Below, piece after piece: positions 43,210 to 52,028 of a stretch of 64,000 nucleotides of DNA (its first letter is position 1; each line of letters opens with the position of its first letter). The stretch is from positions 1 to 64,000 of the forward strand of contig NZ_JBHTHA010000011.1 of NCBI RefSeq assembly GCF_042676385.1. The letters are read 5' to 3'. This DNA comes from Paenibacillus_E sp042676385. Lineage in GTDB: Bacteria; Bacillota; Bacilli; Paenibacillales; NBRC-103111. The translations under genes were made by a program, and so were the position numbers. The notes below the pieces were generated by a model that saw nothing but the letters and a program-made list of their open reading frames with translations, was not told where the DNA came from and ran no database searches.

Positions 43210-44103
43210 ATGGAATTACGCCAACTTCAATATGCCATTCAAATCGCTGTGGAGCGCAATTTCTCACGAGCCGCGGAAAAGCTTCATATTGCTCAGCCTT
43301 CCCTCAGCCAGCAGTTATCCAAGTTGGAGAAGGAAATCGGCGTCCTTCTGTTTCAACGAAGCACAAACTCGGTTGAGCTAACGCATGCAGGCTCGCTTTT
43401 TGTAGAAAAGTCACAAAAAATACTCGACATGGTCGAGCAGCTCAAAAAAGAAATGGAAGACATTTCGCAGATGAAAAAAGGCCGCCTCGTCGTTGGCAGC
43501 ATGCCGATTACGGGCTCAACCATTCTTCCGTTCGTAGTGCCTGCATTTCAAGCGGCCTATCCGGATATAGAGATTTCACTCGTTGAGGAAACGTCGGCAA
43601 ACTTAGAAACATTGACAAGTAATGGACAAACGGATATCAGCCTGCTATCGCTGCCGTTAAGAGAAGATTCGCTTGTTTACGAGACGTTGCTCGAAGAAGA
43701 GATCGTGCTCGCCGTTCCGCCTCAGCACGCGCTTGCTGCCTCTAAAGAGCCGATCCGCATCGAGCAGCTCGAAGGCGAAGCTTTCATCGCTTTGAAAAAA
43801 GGTCAAGGATTCCGCAAGCTCACACTGGACCTGTGCCAGCAAGCTGGCATCGCCCCAAATATTGTTTTCGAATCGAGCAATATGGAGACGGTGCAGTCTC
43901 TTGTCGCCGCTGGCATGGGCATTGCCTTCGTTCCTTATCTAATATCAAGAAGGAGCTTTAGCGAGTTAGCGCCTGTCCACCTCCCTCTTGCAGGTCGTCC
44001 GGCACGCACACTTGTCATTGCCTACAAGAAAGGCCGATACATTTCTAAAGCGGCTGAAGCCTTTATCTCTACAATGAAAGAAGTAATGAACGACATCGTT
44101 TAG
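43210..44103 (+). CDS. LysR-family transcriptional regulator
   Basis: The protein has 297 residues from the ATG at 43210 with AAAGGAGA upstream; the longer open frame is not used. The N-terminal helix-turn-helix (MELRQLQYAIQIAVERNFSR, AEKLHIAQPSLSQQLSKLEK) is typical, and a periplasmic-binding-protein-like effector domain covers about residues 90-295. It diverges from leuCD, with two matched palindromes in between, so it probably controls leuCD and itself. The effector is unknown; an intermediate of branched-chain amino acid synthesis would be the natural guess, but the domain itself does not show it. Confidence 0.92.
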   Translation: MELRQLQYAIQIAVERNFSRAAEKLHIAQPSLSQQLSKLEKEIGVLLFQRSTNSVELTHAGSLFVEKSQKILDMVEQLKKEMEDISQMKKGRLVVGSMPITGSTILPFVVPAFQAAYPDIEISLVEETSANLETLTSNGQTDISLLSLPLREDSLVYETLLEEEIVLAVPPQHALAASKEPIRIEQLEGEAFIALKKGQGFRKLTLDLCQQAGIAPNIVFESSNMETVQSLVAAGMGIAFVPYLISRRSFSELAPVHLPLAGRPARTLVIAYKKGRYISKAAEAFISTMKEVMNDIV

Positions 44104-44123
44104 CGGAAGGAGAACCTACGGTA

Positions 44124-45089
44124 ATGAACAAGACACAGCGCTTAATTCAATTAATGATGGCTGTCAACGAACGCATAAAGTTTACGGTAAAAGAAATGGC
44201 CGATGAGTTCGGCGTTTCCGAGAGAACAATGCATCGGGATTTGCAGGAATTGAGCGAGCTTGGCATGCCGCTGTACACGGAGTTCGGCCCTCATGGCGGC
44301 TACCGGCTGCTCAAAAAGCGGATGCTCCCGCCCATTCTGTTTTCCGAACAAGAAGCTGTCGCGATGTTTTTTGCCTTTCAATCTCTTCAATATTATGGAG
44401 CGCTTCCTTTTGAAGCGGAATCGTCTTCTGCACTGAACAAGTTTTATCATTACCTGCCAAGTGATGCGAAAGTAAGAATTGATGCGCTCAAGGATCGCGT
44501 ATCCTTTTGGACACCGCTTAGAACACAGAGCTCTCCTTATTTACAGCAGATTGTTGAGGCCTCAATTGAAGGAAAACCTTTACATATAAGCTACGCCTCA
44601 AAAACAGGCACAACGCAAAGGACCATTCAACCGATCGGAATTTATTCCAATCATGGGTACTGGTACTTGCCTTCTTATTGTTTTCAAAAAGAGGGCTTTC
44701 TTTTATTCCGCGCGGACCGCATTCTCTCCCTGGAGCCTGCTGATGTCAATCATCCAGTGGCGGATTTGAGCGATTATACCATTAAGGAATGGCTCGAAAC
44801 CGGTACCGCACGCGATGCCAATCAGCCCAAAATGAAGTTGCGGGTCAGATTCACGAACAATGGCGTGAGAGCCTATGAACGCAATCATGGTTTCGGCGGA
44901 AACTTGGAGCTTAACCAAAACGGCGGCGGGACGCTTGTTACGATGATGCATCGTGAGAATTTAGCCTACTTTTCCAGTTATTTTCTAAGCCTCGGTGCAG
45001 ATGCCGTTGTTGAAGAACCCCTCGAAATGGTCGAGTGGATTCAGGAACAAGTTCGAGCCATGCATCATGCTTATTCTTTTCGGATATAG
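44124..45089 (+). CDS. HTH/WYL-domain transcriptional regulator
   Basis: The protein has 321 residues. The N-terminal DeoR-type winged helix (VKEMADEFGVSERTMHRDLQ) is followed by a WYL domain at about 140-215 (LHISYASKTGTTQRTIQPIG, YWYLPSYCFQKEG, FRADRILSLE) and a C-terminal WCX-like domain. WYL domains bind nucleic acids or small ligands, and such proteins control metabolic, DNA-damage or defence genes. It starts 20 bases after lysR and could be co-transcribed; the cupin gene follows 139 bases later and is a possible target. Confidence 0.9.
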   Translation: MNKTQRLIQLMMAVNERIKFTVKEMADEFGVSERTMHRDLQELSELGMPLYTEFGPHGGYRLLKKRMLPPILFSEQEAVAMFFAFQSLQYYGALPFEAESSSALNKFYHYLPSDAKVRIDALKDRVSFWTPLRTQSSPYLQQIVEASIEGKPLHISYASKTGTTQRTIQPIGIYSNHGYWYLPSYCFQKEGFLLFRADRILSLEPADVNHPVADLSDYTIKEWLETGTARDANQPKMKLRVRFTNNGVRAYERNHGFGGNLELNQNGGGTLVTMMHRENLAYFSSYFLSLGADAVVEEPLEMVEWIQEQVRAMHHAYSFRI

Positions 45090-45228
45090 TCCTTCAATCG
45101 AAGAAATTGGACAAGAAATCACAAACCTTTTTGCCTTCTATTGCATAGGATATATCAAAATTTCTTATCGGTATTCAAATAATATTTGATACAGAAATAT
45201 AGATATTTGTCCCTAGGAGGCGGAAAAC

Positions 45229-45720
45229 ATGACTTTATTACGAGCAATTGAGCAGTCATTCTGTAAATTGCAGCAGCCGACGCATGAGCAAATGAAATCA
45301 GCATTAATGTCTTTGGGCGAACTGCTTCATACGGTTCCTGATTATAAAACGGAGCCCTCAGGGCTCCCCTATGGTCGGAATGTTGTCTTCAGCAATCAAG
45401 ATTTAGAAGTCATTATTATTTACATTCCAGCTAATCAAGCAACAGCCATTCATAATCACGGCTCATCCATAGGCACTGCATATTTGATTGAAGGATCTTT
45501 GGTAAATACAATGTACACGCTGGATTCCTACGGCTTCCCAGTACCTCTACATGACGATTTCATTCAGGCCGGACAATGTTTCAATGCGCCTGCCGAGCAA
45601 ATTCATCAGCTCAGCAATCCGTTCCACGAACGGGCGATTTCGCTGCACGTCTACACGCCTCCGCTCAGGCAGGTAAACCGCTACTTGCCTTACAGCGAAA
45701 TTTTGGATTATGTGATCTAA
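45229..45720 (+). CDS. Cysteine dioxygenase-like cupin protein
   Basis: The protein has 163 residues. The cupin core shows YIPANQATAIHNHGSSIGTA with His-x-His near residues 83-85 and a third His in AEQIHQLSNPF near 124, the 3-His iron site of thiol dioxygenases. Where mammalian cysteine dioxygenase has a cross-linking Cys, this protein has Gly (SSIGTAYLIEG), as bacterial forms do. It likely oxidises cysteine or a related thiol to the sulfinate. AGGAGG precedes the ATG. It is placed after a WYL regulator and closed by the terminator at 45729. Confidence 0.85.
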   Translation: MTLLRAIEQSFCKLQQPTHEQMKSALMSLGELLHTVPDYKTEPSGLPYGRNVVFSNQDLEVIIIYIPANQATAIHNHGSSIGTAYLIEGSLVNTMYTLDSYGFPVPLHDDFIQAGQCFNAPAEQIHQLSNPFHERAISLHVYTPPLRQVNRYLPYSEILDYVI

Positions 45721-45728
45721 GAAAAAAA

Positions 45729-45767
45729 ATCCCCTGAACCGCGCCGGATAGCGTGATTGCAGGGGAT
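45729..45767. terminator. Bidirectional terminator between the cupin gene and glyS
   Basis: ATCCCCTG / CAGGGGAT stem with A- and T-tracts on its two sides and a 23-nt loop that may pair further. Confidence 0.85.
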
Positions 45768-45774
45768 TTTTCCA

Positions 45775-47157
45775 TTAAAACTGTAGCTTGCTTTCGATAA
45801 ACGCCTTCAGCTCGCTGATCGGCATTCTTGTTTGCTCCATCGTATCGCGGTCGCGAACGGTAACTTGACCGTCTGTCTCCGACTCGAAGTCGTACGTGAT
45901 ACAGAATGGCGTACCGATTTCATCGTGACGACGGTAACGTTTGCCGATAGAACCTGCATCGTCGTAGTCGACCATGAAATGCTTCGCCAAATCGGAGAAC
46001 ACAGCCTGAGCGCCTTCCGCGAGCTTTTTCGACAGTGGAAACACAGCTGCCTTGATCGGCGCAAGCGCCGGATGGAAACGCAGCACGGTACGGCTGTCGT
46101 CACCTTCAAGCTGCTGCTCTTCGAACGCATCGATCAACAGTGCCAACGTTACTCGGTCTGCGCCGAGAGAAGGCTCGATGCAATAAGGAATGTAACGCTC
46201 GTTCGTCTCTTGATCGATATAATTGAAATCTTCACCGGAATGCTCCATGTGCTGTTTTAAGTCAAAATCAGTGCGGTCCGCGATACCCCAGAGTTCGCCC
46301 CAGCCGAACGGGAATTTGTATTCGATATCCGTCGTTGCGTTACTGTAATGAGAAAGCTCATCTTCATTATGGTCGCGCAGACGAAGGTTTTCCGCTTTGG
46401 CGCCCAAGGAGAGCAGCCAGTTGTGACAGAAACTTCTCCAATACTCGAACCATTTGAGATCTTCGCCCGGTTTGCAGAAAAATTCCAACTCCATTTGCTC
46501 AAATTCTCGCGTACGGAACGTAAAGTTACCTGGCGTAATTTCGTTACGGAAGCTTTTACCGATTTGGCCAATACCGAAAGGCAATTTTTTGCGCATCGTA
46601 CGCTGTACGTTTTTGAAGTTTACGAAAATACCTTGAGCCGTCTCCGGACGCAGGTAAACGACATTGGCACTCGACTCGGTAACGCCTTGGAATGTTTTGA
46701 ACATCAGGTTGAACTGACGAATATCGGTGAAATCCTTGCTGCCGCAATCCGGGCAAACGATATCATGCTCTTTGATCAGAGCCGCCATCTGGTCAAACGT
46801 CATACCGTCGACGATGATCTCGATATCTTTTTCAGCCAGCTTGCCTTCAATCAATTTATCTGCGCGGTGACGGGCTTTACATTGCTTACAGTCGATCATC
46901 GGATCGTTGAAATTGCCCACGTGGCCGGATGCAACCCAAGCTTGCGGATTCATTAGAATCGCTGCGTCCAAACCTACGTTATACGGGGACTCTTGGATGA
47001 ATTTTTTCCACCAAGCGCGTTTGATGTTGTTTTTCAGCTCTACGCCGAGCGGGCCGTAATCCCAAGTATTGGCAAGACCCCCATACACCTCGGAACCGGG
47101 GAATACAAAACCTCTGTGCTTCGCTAATGCTACTACCTGATCCATGGTTACACTCAT
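45775..47157 (-). CDS. glyS: Glycyl-tRNA synthetase (homodimeric type)
   Basis: It charges tRNA-Gly. The protein has 460 residues from the ATG at 47157, which has ideal spacing to GAAGGAG; the ATG two codons earlier is too close. It is a class II enzyme of the alpha2 type: KHRGFVFPGSEVYGGLANTW at the start, SFRNEITPGNFTFRTREFEQ (motif 2) near 205 and SLGADRVTLALL (motif 3) near 330. Cys pairs CKQCKARH and CPDCGSKDF suggest a zinc site. The gene is preceded by a T-box leader. Confidence 0.96.
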   Translation of the reverse strand: MSVTMDQVVALAKHRGFVFPGSEVYGGLANTWDYGPLGVELKNNIKRAWWKKFIQESPYNVGLDAAILMNPQAWVASGHVGNFNDPMIDCKQCKARHRADKLIEGKLAEKDIEIIVDGMTFDQMAALIKEHDIVCPDCGSKDFTDIRQFNLMFKTFQGVTESSANVVYLRPETAQGIFVNFKNVQRTMRKKLPFGIGQIGKSFRNEITPGNFTFRTREFEQMELEFFCKPGEDLKWFEYWRSFCHNWLLSLGAKAENLRLRDHNEDELSHYSNATTDIEYKFPFGWGELWGIADRTDFDLKQHMEHSGEDFNYIDQETNERYIPYCIEPSLGADRVTLALLIDAFEEQQLEGDDSRTVLRFHPALAPIKAAVFPLSKKLAEGAQAVFSDLAKHFMVDYDDAGSIGKRYRRHDEIGTPFCITYDFESETDGQVTVRDRDTMEQTRMPISELKAFIESKLQF

Positions 47158-47221
47158 GTTCATTCTCCTTCATCTGTTCAAAATGGGTCCATTGACCTTC
47201 GACACCACCTTCGATGATGAG

Positions 47222-47470
47222 CGCAACAAAAAAAGGCTCATCATCCAAAGGCATCTAACATGCCTAGGGACGAGAGCCTTACGCACCCGCGGTTCCACCC
47301 TAGTTGATACGCATAAACTACCGCGCATCCCCTTTATCGAATTGGCTCCGAATTGCCTTTTCCCTGAACTTCATCTCTGGGCTTTCACCGTCCCCAGCTC
47401 GCTGAACATGAAGGTGCTTCAAGTACTATTCATTCATCACAGCCACAATTGTCATGCAATTGGATATAGT
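47222..47470 (-). promoter_or_regulatory. T-box riboswitch of glyS (glycine)
   Basis: On the minus strand the T-box core AGGGTGGAACCGCG is at 47301-47288, followed by a terminator hairpin (GGCTCTCGTCCCTAGG region to GATGAGCC) and seven T at about 47225. Upstream, GGTGAAAGCCC and the stem around it fit Stem I. The codon GGC at 47357-47355, followed by A, is the likely specifier for glycine, matching the gene it controls. Uncharged tRNA-Gly would favour the antiterminator. Confidence 0.9.
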
Positions 47471-47523
47471 GTACAAAAAAACGCCAAAAAAATCAAATAA
47501 CAGTTCGTTAAAATATTGATCGG

Positions 47524-47689
47524 GTTTAAAAAGTGCGCTTTCAGAACCGAGAAGGTTGGACGATATCCGAAGAAGGAGGAACGGAGCGTAGAGACTTGCT
47601 ACGAGAGTACCGGACTTCCCGGATTCGTTCAAGATTCGATGTCGAGATACTACCTGAATTACTTCGTTATCAAAGTGTACTTTTTAAAC
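47524..47689. repeat. MITE-like repeat, copy B (between glyS leader and mtnU)
   Basis: This 166-bp element is bounded by GTTTAAAAAGTGCGCTTTCA and TCAAAGTGTACTTTTTAAAC, inverted with 17 of 20 matches. It shares AACCGAGAAGGTTGGA and TTCAAGATTCGATGTCGA with copy A (in opposite orientation). It ends seven bases before the mtnU stop codon. It has no coding capacity. Confidence 0.75.
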
Positions 47690-47695
47690 AACCTT

Positions 47696-48496
47696 TTAGT
47701 ATAAGTGAGGGCGGCGGTCTTCAAAAACTGGTATTTTCCCGCGAACACGCACCACTTCGCTCAAATCGATCGTTGCACGAAGTATCGTTTCGCTTTCATC
47801 ACCTTCAACGAGCACTTCTCCCCAAGGGTCGATAACCATGGAATGCCCGAAAAAGTCGGTCGTACTGCTTGTGCCAACCCGATTGCAAGAGACAACATAC
47901 ATTTGATTTTCGATGGCTCTTGCCATGAGAAGCGTACGCCAGTGGTGCAGTCTCGGATGCGGCCATTCTGCCGGTACGAATAATATCCGTGCGCCGTCAA
48001 GCGCTAACTTGCGTGCAAGCTCAGGGAAACGAATGTCATAGCAAATCATCGCCCCGGCCGGTACGCCTTCAAGCTCAAATCGGCCTAATTGGTCTCCGCT
48101 TTGCAGGAATTTCTCTTCGTCCATGAGGCGGAATAAATGGATTTTCGAATACTCGGCAATTTCCCGGCCTTGACGGTCGAACGCATACACCGTATTCAGT
48201 ACCTGATCGCCCCGTTTATCGGCAATGGAGCCTCCGATGATGTTCACGTTATGTTTCCGTGCAAATTCATTTAGAAAAGCTTTCGTTCGGGTACCGTCCC
48301 TGTCGGCCAAATCGTGAATCTCGGTTAAAGCATAACCCGTGTTCCACATTTCAGGAAATACGATCACATCCGGTTTAACGTCTGCGGAAACGGCTTCGTT
48401 TAACAACGCTTCCAACCGTGTATAATTCGCATCAGGTTCACCGATAGCGATATCCATTTGTATAAGTGCGATATTCAAAGTATGAGTGTCTTGCAT
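47696..48496 (-). CDS. mtnU: Carbon-nitrogen hydrolase, MtnU-like omega-amidase
   Basis: The protein has 266 residues of the nitrilase superfamily with the full Glu-Lys-Cys triad: VFPEMWNTGYAL near residue 48, EYSKIHLFRLM near 117 and AMICYDIRFPELARKL near 151. In Bacillus subtilis the equivalent gene sits beside mtnE; such omega-amidases hydrolyse the 2-oxo acid amide left when glutamine donates its amino group in the last step of methionine salvage. Here it is also next to mtnE, divergent from it with only the DinB-like gene between, which supports the name. Its 3' end touches a MITE-like repeat. Confidence 0.82.
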   Translation of the reverse strand: MQDTHTLNIALIQMDIAIGEPDANYTRLEALLNEAVSADVKPDVIVFPEMWNTGYALTEIHDLADRDGTRTKAFLNEFARKHNVNIIGGSIADKRGDQVLNTVYAFDRQGREIAEYSKIHLFRLMDEEKFLQSGDQLGRFELEGVPAGAMICYDIRFPELARKLALDGARILFVPAEWPHPRLHHWRTLLMARAIENQMYVVSCNRVGTSSTTDFFGHSMVIDPWGEVLVEGDESETILRATIDLSEVVRVRGKIPVFEDRRPHLY

Positions 48497-48568
48497 AGTC
48501 TAACAAACCCCTTCCAAACTACATAACTGTCTTATTTCAATCCATTGTAGACGAATTGAGCGATGAAC

Positions 48569-49096
48569 TCAATTGGGTTTAAATGCTTTGGAATGACCTC
48601 TGGCAATACTAAGCGTTTGCCAGTTCGCGCTAGCCAGATGCTTGCCCAGAAAAACCATTTGGCCTACATGGTAGCCGTAATGCGAAATTTGGCGTTGGAT
48701 CGCTTGCAGCACTGTATGGCCTTCCCCACGAATATAGATCGTCCGCAGCACATCATCTGGCGTTAATGTCTTTAGAGCATGAAACAACACGCCCCAACCC
48801 TCTTCCCATAAAGCGACCAGCTCATCTCGCCCAAGCCGTTTGCCTTCAAATTCTCCATCCCTATCTCGAGTTTCCTTCTCTCCATCCGTTGTAAGAAAAT
48901 CCGTCCACCTGGACAGCATATTGCCATGCATGTGTTTAATCAATACTTCCATAGAGTTCGATTCCGGGTCCAAAGTAAGGTAAAAATGCTCATCCTGCAG
49001 CTGCGTAAACGTTCGGTCAGCGAGTTTCTTCATACTTTCAAATGCACTAACCGATTCTTGTAAAAACACTACCGCTACTTGTGCTTCTGTTGTCAT
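48569..49096 (-). CDS. DinB-superfamily protein (DUF1572 type)
   Basis: The protein has 175 residues from the ATG at 49096, with GGAAGGTGG upstream (a GTG three codons earlier is the alternative). It is a four-helix bundle: ESNSMEVLIKHMHGNMLSRW with a candidate metal His near residue 60, and AIQRQISHYGYHVGQMVFLG with two His near 140-145. DinB-like proteins of this kind bind a divalent metal; many are thiol transferases, but no substrate is evident. It lies between mtnU and mtnE and may merely be a passenger. Confidence 0.8.
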   Translation of the reverse strand: MTTEAQVAVVFLQESVSAFESMKKLADRTFTQLQDEHFYLTLDPESNSMEVLIKHMHGNMLSRWTDFLTTDGEKETRDRDGEFEGKRLGRDELVALWEEGWGVLFHALKTLTPDDVLRTIYIRGEGHTVLQAIQRQISHYGYHVGQMVFLGKHLASANWQTLSIARGHSKAFKPN

Positions 49097-49270
49097 ATGA
49101 ACCACCTTCCAATTTTTGTTGTAATTAACTTTAGGTGAATTCTAGAAAGAAGTAAATTGTATTTTTTTCTTTCCCTTGAAAAAACCTCATTGCTCCCTAT
49201 ACACCACCCTATAATCATGGTACATTAATGATATTATTTAAATCCCGACCTACGGAGTGTGAATTAAATC

Positions 49271-50473
49271 GTGTCCAACCTATCGCAAACACAACCGACT
49301 TTTTCCATACAACCTGCCGAGCGGATGCAAGGACTGCCTACCCAGTTTTTTGCAACTTTAGTTCGTAAAGCGAATGAGCAAATCGCTCAGGGTCATGACG
49401 TTATAAATTTGGGACAAGGTAATCCTGACCGCCCCACACCGGCTCATATTGTTCAATCGATGCAAGAAGCTGCGGCAAATCCGCTTTATCACAAATATCC
49501 GCCTTTCAGCGGGTTTCCTTTTCTGAAAGAGGCGGTCGCTCAGCGCTATAAGGAAGACCACGGTGTCGACCTCGATCCTGAGACGGAAGTCGCGATCCTC
49601 TTCGGGGGCAAAACGGGCTTGATTGAAATCAGCCAGTGCTTGCTCAATCCTGGAGACGTCTGCCTCGTGCCTGACCCGGGTTACCCCGATTATTGGTCCG
49701 GCGTGGCACTTGCAGGAGCCGAGATGGCTTTCATGCCACTGAAAGAAGATAACAACTTCTTACCGGACTACTCGGCAATCAAGGAGTCTGATCTGAATCG
49801 GGCAAAGCTGATGTTCATTAACTATCCGAACAACCCGACCGGAGCGACCGCCCCTGCCTCTTTCTATAATGAAACCGTTGCATTCGCACAAAAACACGGA
49901 GTCGTTGTCGCCAGTGATTTCGCTTATGGTGCAATCGGATTCGATGGACAAAAGCCCGTTAGTTTCTTATCTACTCCAGGCGCCAAAGAAGTAGGCGTTG
50001 AGTTCTACACGCTATCCAAAACCTACAACATGGCCGGCTGGCGCGTCGGTTTCGCGCTCGGCAATCGGGAAATTATCCGCCTGATCAACTTGATGCAGGA
50101 TCACTACTACTGCTCACTGTTCGGCGGGATTCAAGTTGCTGCGACTTCAGCATTAACTGGTCCGCAAGACTGCGTATCCGAACTGCGTGGTGTCTATGAA
50201 AACCGTCGCAACGCACTATATCGAGCACTTTCAACCATTGGCTGGAACGCACGCCCGTCACAAGGCTCGTTTTTCTCTTGGCTGCCTGTGCCAAAAGGGC
50301 ACACTTCTACAAGTCTTTCCGATCTGCTGCTGCAAGAAGCGAAGGTCGTGGTCGCCCCTGGCGTCGGCTTCGGTACGCATGGCGAAGGTTATGTAAGACT
50401 TGGTCTGCTTTCGACCGAATCAAGGCTCGAAGAAGCCGTACAACGGATTGGCAAACTGCATCTGTTTGATTAA
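49271..50473 (+). CDS. mtnE: Aminotransferase of methionine salvage (MtnE-like)
   Basis: The protein has 400 residues with a GTG start and CGGAGTG upstream. It is a fold-type I PLP aminotransferase: VINLGQGNPDRPTPAHIV near residue 43, LMFINYPNNPTGA near 182, and the PLP Lys in YTLSKTYNMAGWRVGFALG near 240, with a C-terminal RLGLLS region. The start LPTQFFATLVRKANEQ and the GQGNPD signature agree with my recollection of Bacillus subtilis MtnE, which converts 2-oxo-4-methylthiobutyrate to methionine. The neighbouring mtnU and downstream mtnWXB support this. No SAM riboswitch was seen upstream. Confidence 0.85.
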   Translation: MSNLSQTQPTFSIQPAERMQGLPTQFFATLVRKANEQIAQGHDVINLGQGNPDRPTPAHIVQSMQEAAANPLYHKYPPFSGFPFLKEAVAQRYKEDHGVDLDPETEVAILFGGKTGLIEISQCLLNPGDVCLVPDPGYPDYWSGVALAGAEMAFMPLKEDNNFLPDYSAIKESDLNRAKLMFINYPNNPTGATAPASFYNETVAFAQKHGVVVASDFAYGAIGFDGQKPVSFLSTPGAKEVGVEFYTLSKTYNMAGWRVGFALGNREIIRLINLMQDHYYCSLFGGIQVAATSALTGPQDCVSELRGVYENRRNALYRALSTIGWNARPSQGSFFSWLPVPKGHTSTSLSDLLLQEAKVVVAPGVGFGTHGEGYVRLGLLSTESRLEEAVQRIGKLHLFD

Positions 50474-50554
50474 GAAGAACCATCTGCTGCTTTACAAAGG
50501 CTTGTACACCGTGCTATTCTAGATAGAACTAAAAAAGGAAGACTTCAAAAACTT

Positions 50555-50815
50555 CCAAATCGCAACGTTATGATGGGAATAGTAGGAAGCGATGTTATCG
50601 CGCTGCAGAGAGTAAGCTCCACCGGCTGAGAGAGCTTACCGTGAACCGATTCCGAACCCGCCCCTGAACGGTCAACGACGAGTTGAACAGTCCCCTGCTG
50701 TTATTTAGGGAATCTAGAGTTGGGTGCAGCCTTGATGGCTTGCGCCAATCTAAGGTGGTACCGCGGAAGCGACAGACTTTCGTCCTTATTTGTTATGAGG
50801 ACGGGAGTCTTTTTT
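50555..50815 (+). promoter_or_regulatory. T-box riboswitch of the proB operon (proline)
   Basis: The T-box core AAGGTGGTACCGCGG lies at 50752-50766, followed by the terminator AGACTTTCGTCC...GGACGGGAGTCT and a T run (50774-50815). Stem I includes GATGGGAATAGTAGG and GAGTAAGCTC/GAGCTTAC. At the usual specifier position, after CCGAA, the bases CCCG (50657-50660) can be read as CCC or CCG; both are proline codons. This fits the proline genes downstream: uncharged tRNA-Pro should turn the operon on. Confidence 0.92.
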
Positions 50816-50852
50816 GCATTTACATAATCGGAGCCAAAAGGATGGGATCGCA

Positions 50853-51953
50853 ATGACACAACGAATCGTCGTCAAAATCGGAAGCAGTTCTTTAACTTCC
50901 GAAACGGGCGGCTTGAACCCGGATAAAATACGATTTTTCGCGTCGGAGTTGGCGCGCCTGCAGCATGAAGGCTATCAAGTGCTGCTTGTCACATCCGGCG
51001 CAGTAGCCGCAGGCTTCACTTCATTAGGCTATCGCACGCGGCCTAAGGTACTGCATGAGAAGCAGGCCGCAGCTTCGGTCGGGCAGGCGCTGTTGATGCA
51101 GGCGTACCACGAAGCTTTCGCGTCGCACGGGATCAGCGTGGCGCAAATTTTGCTGACGAGGTACGACTTCTCTAACCGCAAGCGCGTGCAGAACGCGCTC
51201 ATGACCATCGACGAGCTGCTGCAGCGCGGCGTCGTGCCGATCATCAACGAGAACGACACCGTCTCAGTGGATGAGCTCAAATTCGGCGACAATGACACCT
51301 TGTCGGCGCTCGTCGGCAATCTGGTGAAAGCCAGCCGATTGGCCATCATTACGGACATGGACGGCCTGTACACGGACGATCCACGGAAGAACGCGAACGC
51401 ACAGCGGATCGATCGCGTAGATGCGATCAGCGACGAGCTGTTCAGCTTCGCTGGAGGCTCCGGGAGCGCGGTCGGCACCGGCGGCATGCGCTCCAAAGTC
51501 GAGGCCGCCCGCATCGCGATGCGCGGGGGCGTGCCGGTCTTCATAGGGCGCGTGCTCGAGCCCTATGACTTATCGCTTGCCGTTGAAGGCCGCGGCAAGG
51601 GCACTTACTTTGACACGGCGGTGAATAATCTGCCGGTCAAGAAACAGTGGGTCGGCTACCACTCGCTGCCCCAAGGACGCATCATCGTCGACCCGGGCGC
51701 CAAGAAGGCGCTGCTCGACAGCGGCAAAAGCCTGCTCCCCGCAGGCGTTACGGCGGTTGAAGGCGACTTCCACCCCGGCGACGTCGTCGAGGTGATAAGC
51801 ACCGACACAGCGCTGCTTGGACGCGGCGTCGTCAACTACGCGGCCTGGCAGCTGCAGGCCGTAGCAGGCTTATCGAGCGACGAGGTGCAAAAGCGCGTCG
51901 AGGTCGTTCGCATGGAAGTCATACACCGCGATGAATGGGTTCCGTTGCCATAA
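50853..51953 (+). CDS. proB: Glutamate 5-kinase
   Basis: First step of proline synthesis: phosphorylates glutamate to gamma-glutamyl phosphate. The protein has 366 residues from the ATG at 50853; the upstream extension runs into the T-box terminator and is ignored. The amino-acid kinase domain has VVKIGSSSLTSETGGL at residue 6, INENDTVSVDELKFGDND near 147 and GTGGMRSKVEAARIA near 219; a PUA domain covers about 275-360. The coding DNA becomes very GC-rich after the first 50 codons. It is the first gene behind the proline T-box. Confidence 0.96.
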   Translation: MTQRIVVKIGSSSLTSETGGLNPDKIRFFASELARLQHEGYQVLLVTSGAVAAGFTSLGYRTRPKVLHEKQAAASVGQALLMQAYHEAFASHGISVAQILLTRYDFSNRKRVQNALMTIDELLQRGVVPIINENDTVSVDELKFGDNDTLSALVGNLVKASRLAIITDMDGLYTDDPRKNANAQRIDRVDAISDELFSFAGGSGSAVGTGGMRSKVEAARIAMRGGVPVFIGRVLEPYDLSLAVEGRGKGTYFDTAVNNLPVKKQWVGYHSLPQGRIIVDPGAKKALLDSGKSLLPAGVTAVEGDFHPGDVVEVISTDTALLGRGVVNYAAWQLQAVAGLSSDEVQKRVEVVRMEVIHRDEWVPLP

Positions 51954-52028
51954 GCAAAAACCATCCGAACACTGGCAAATCTTTTGCATCAAGAAGGGTT
52001 TACCATAAGAAAGCGAGGCACCACAAGC

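Noticed and set aside
49097..49270. SAM riboswitch (S-box) upstream of mtnE
   Set aside because: Expected from Bacillus subtilis, but no S-box core or terminator hairpin is visible, and the region is short and AT-rich.
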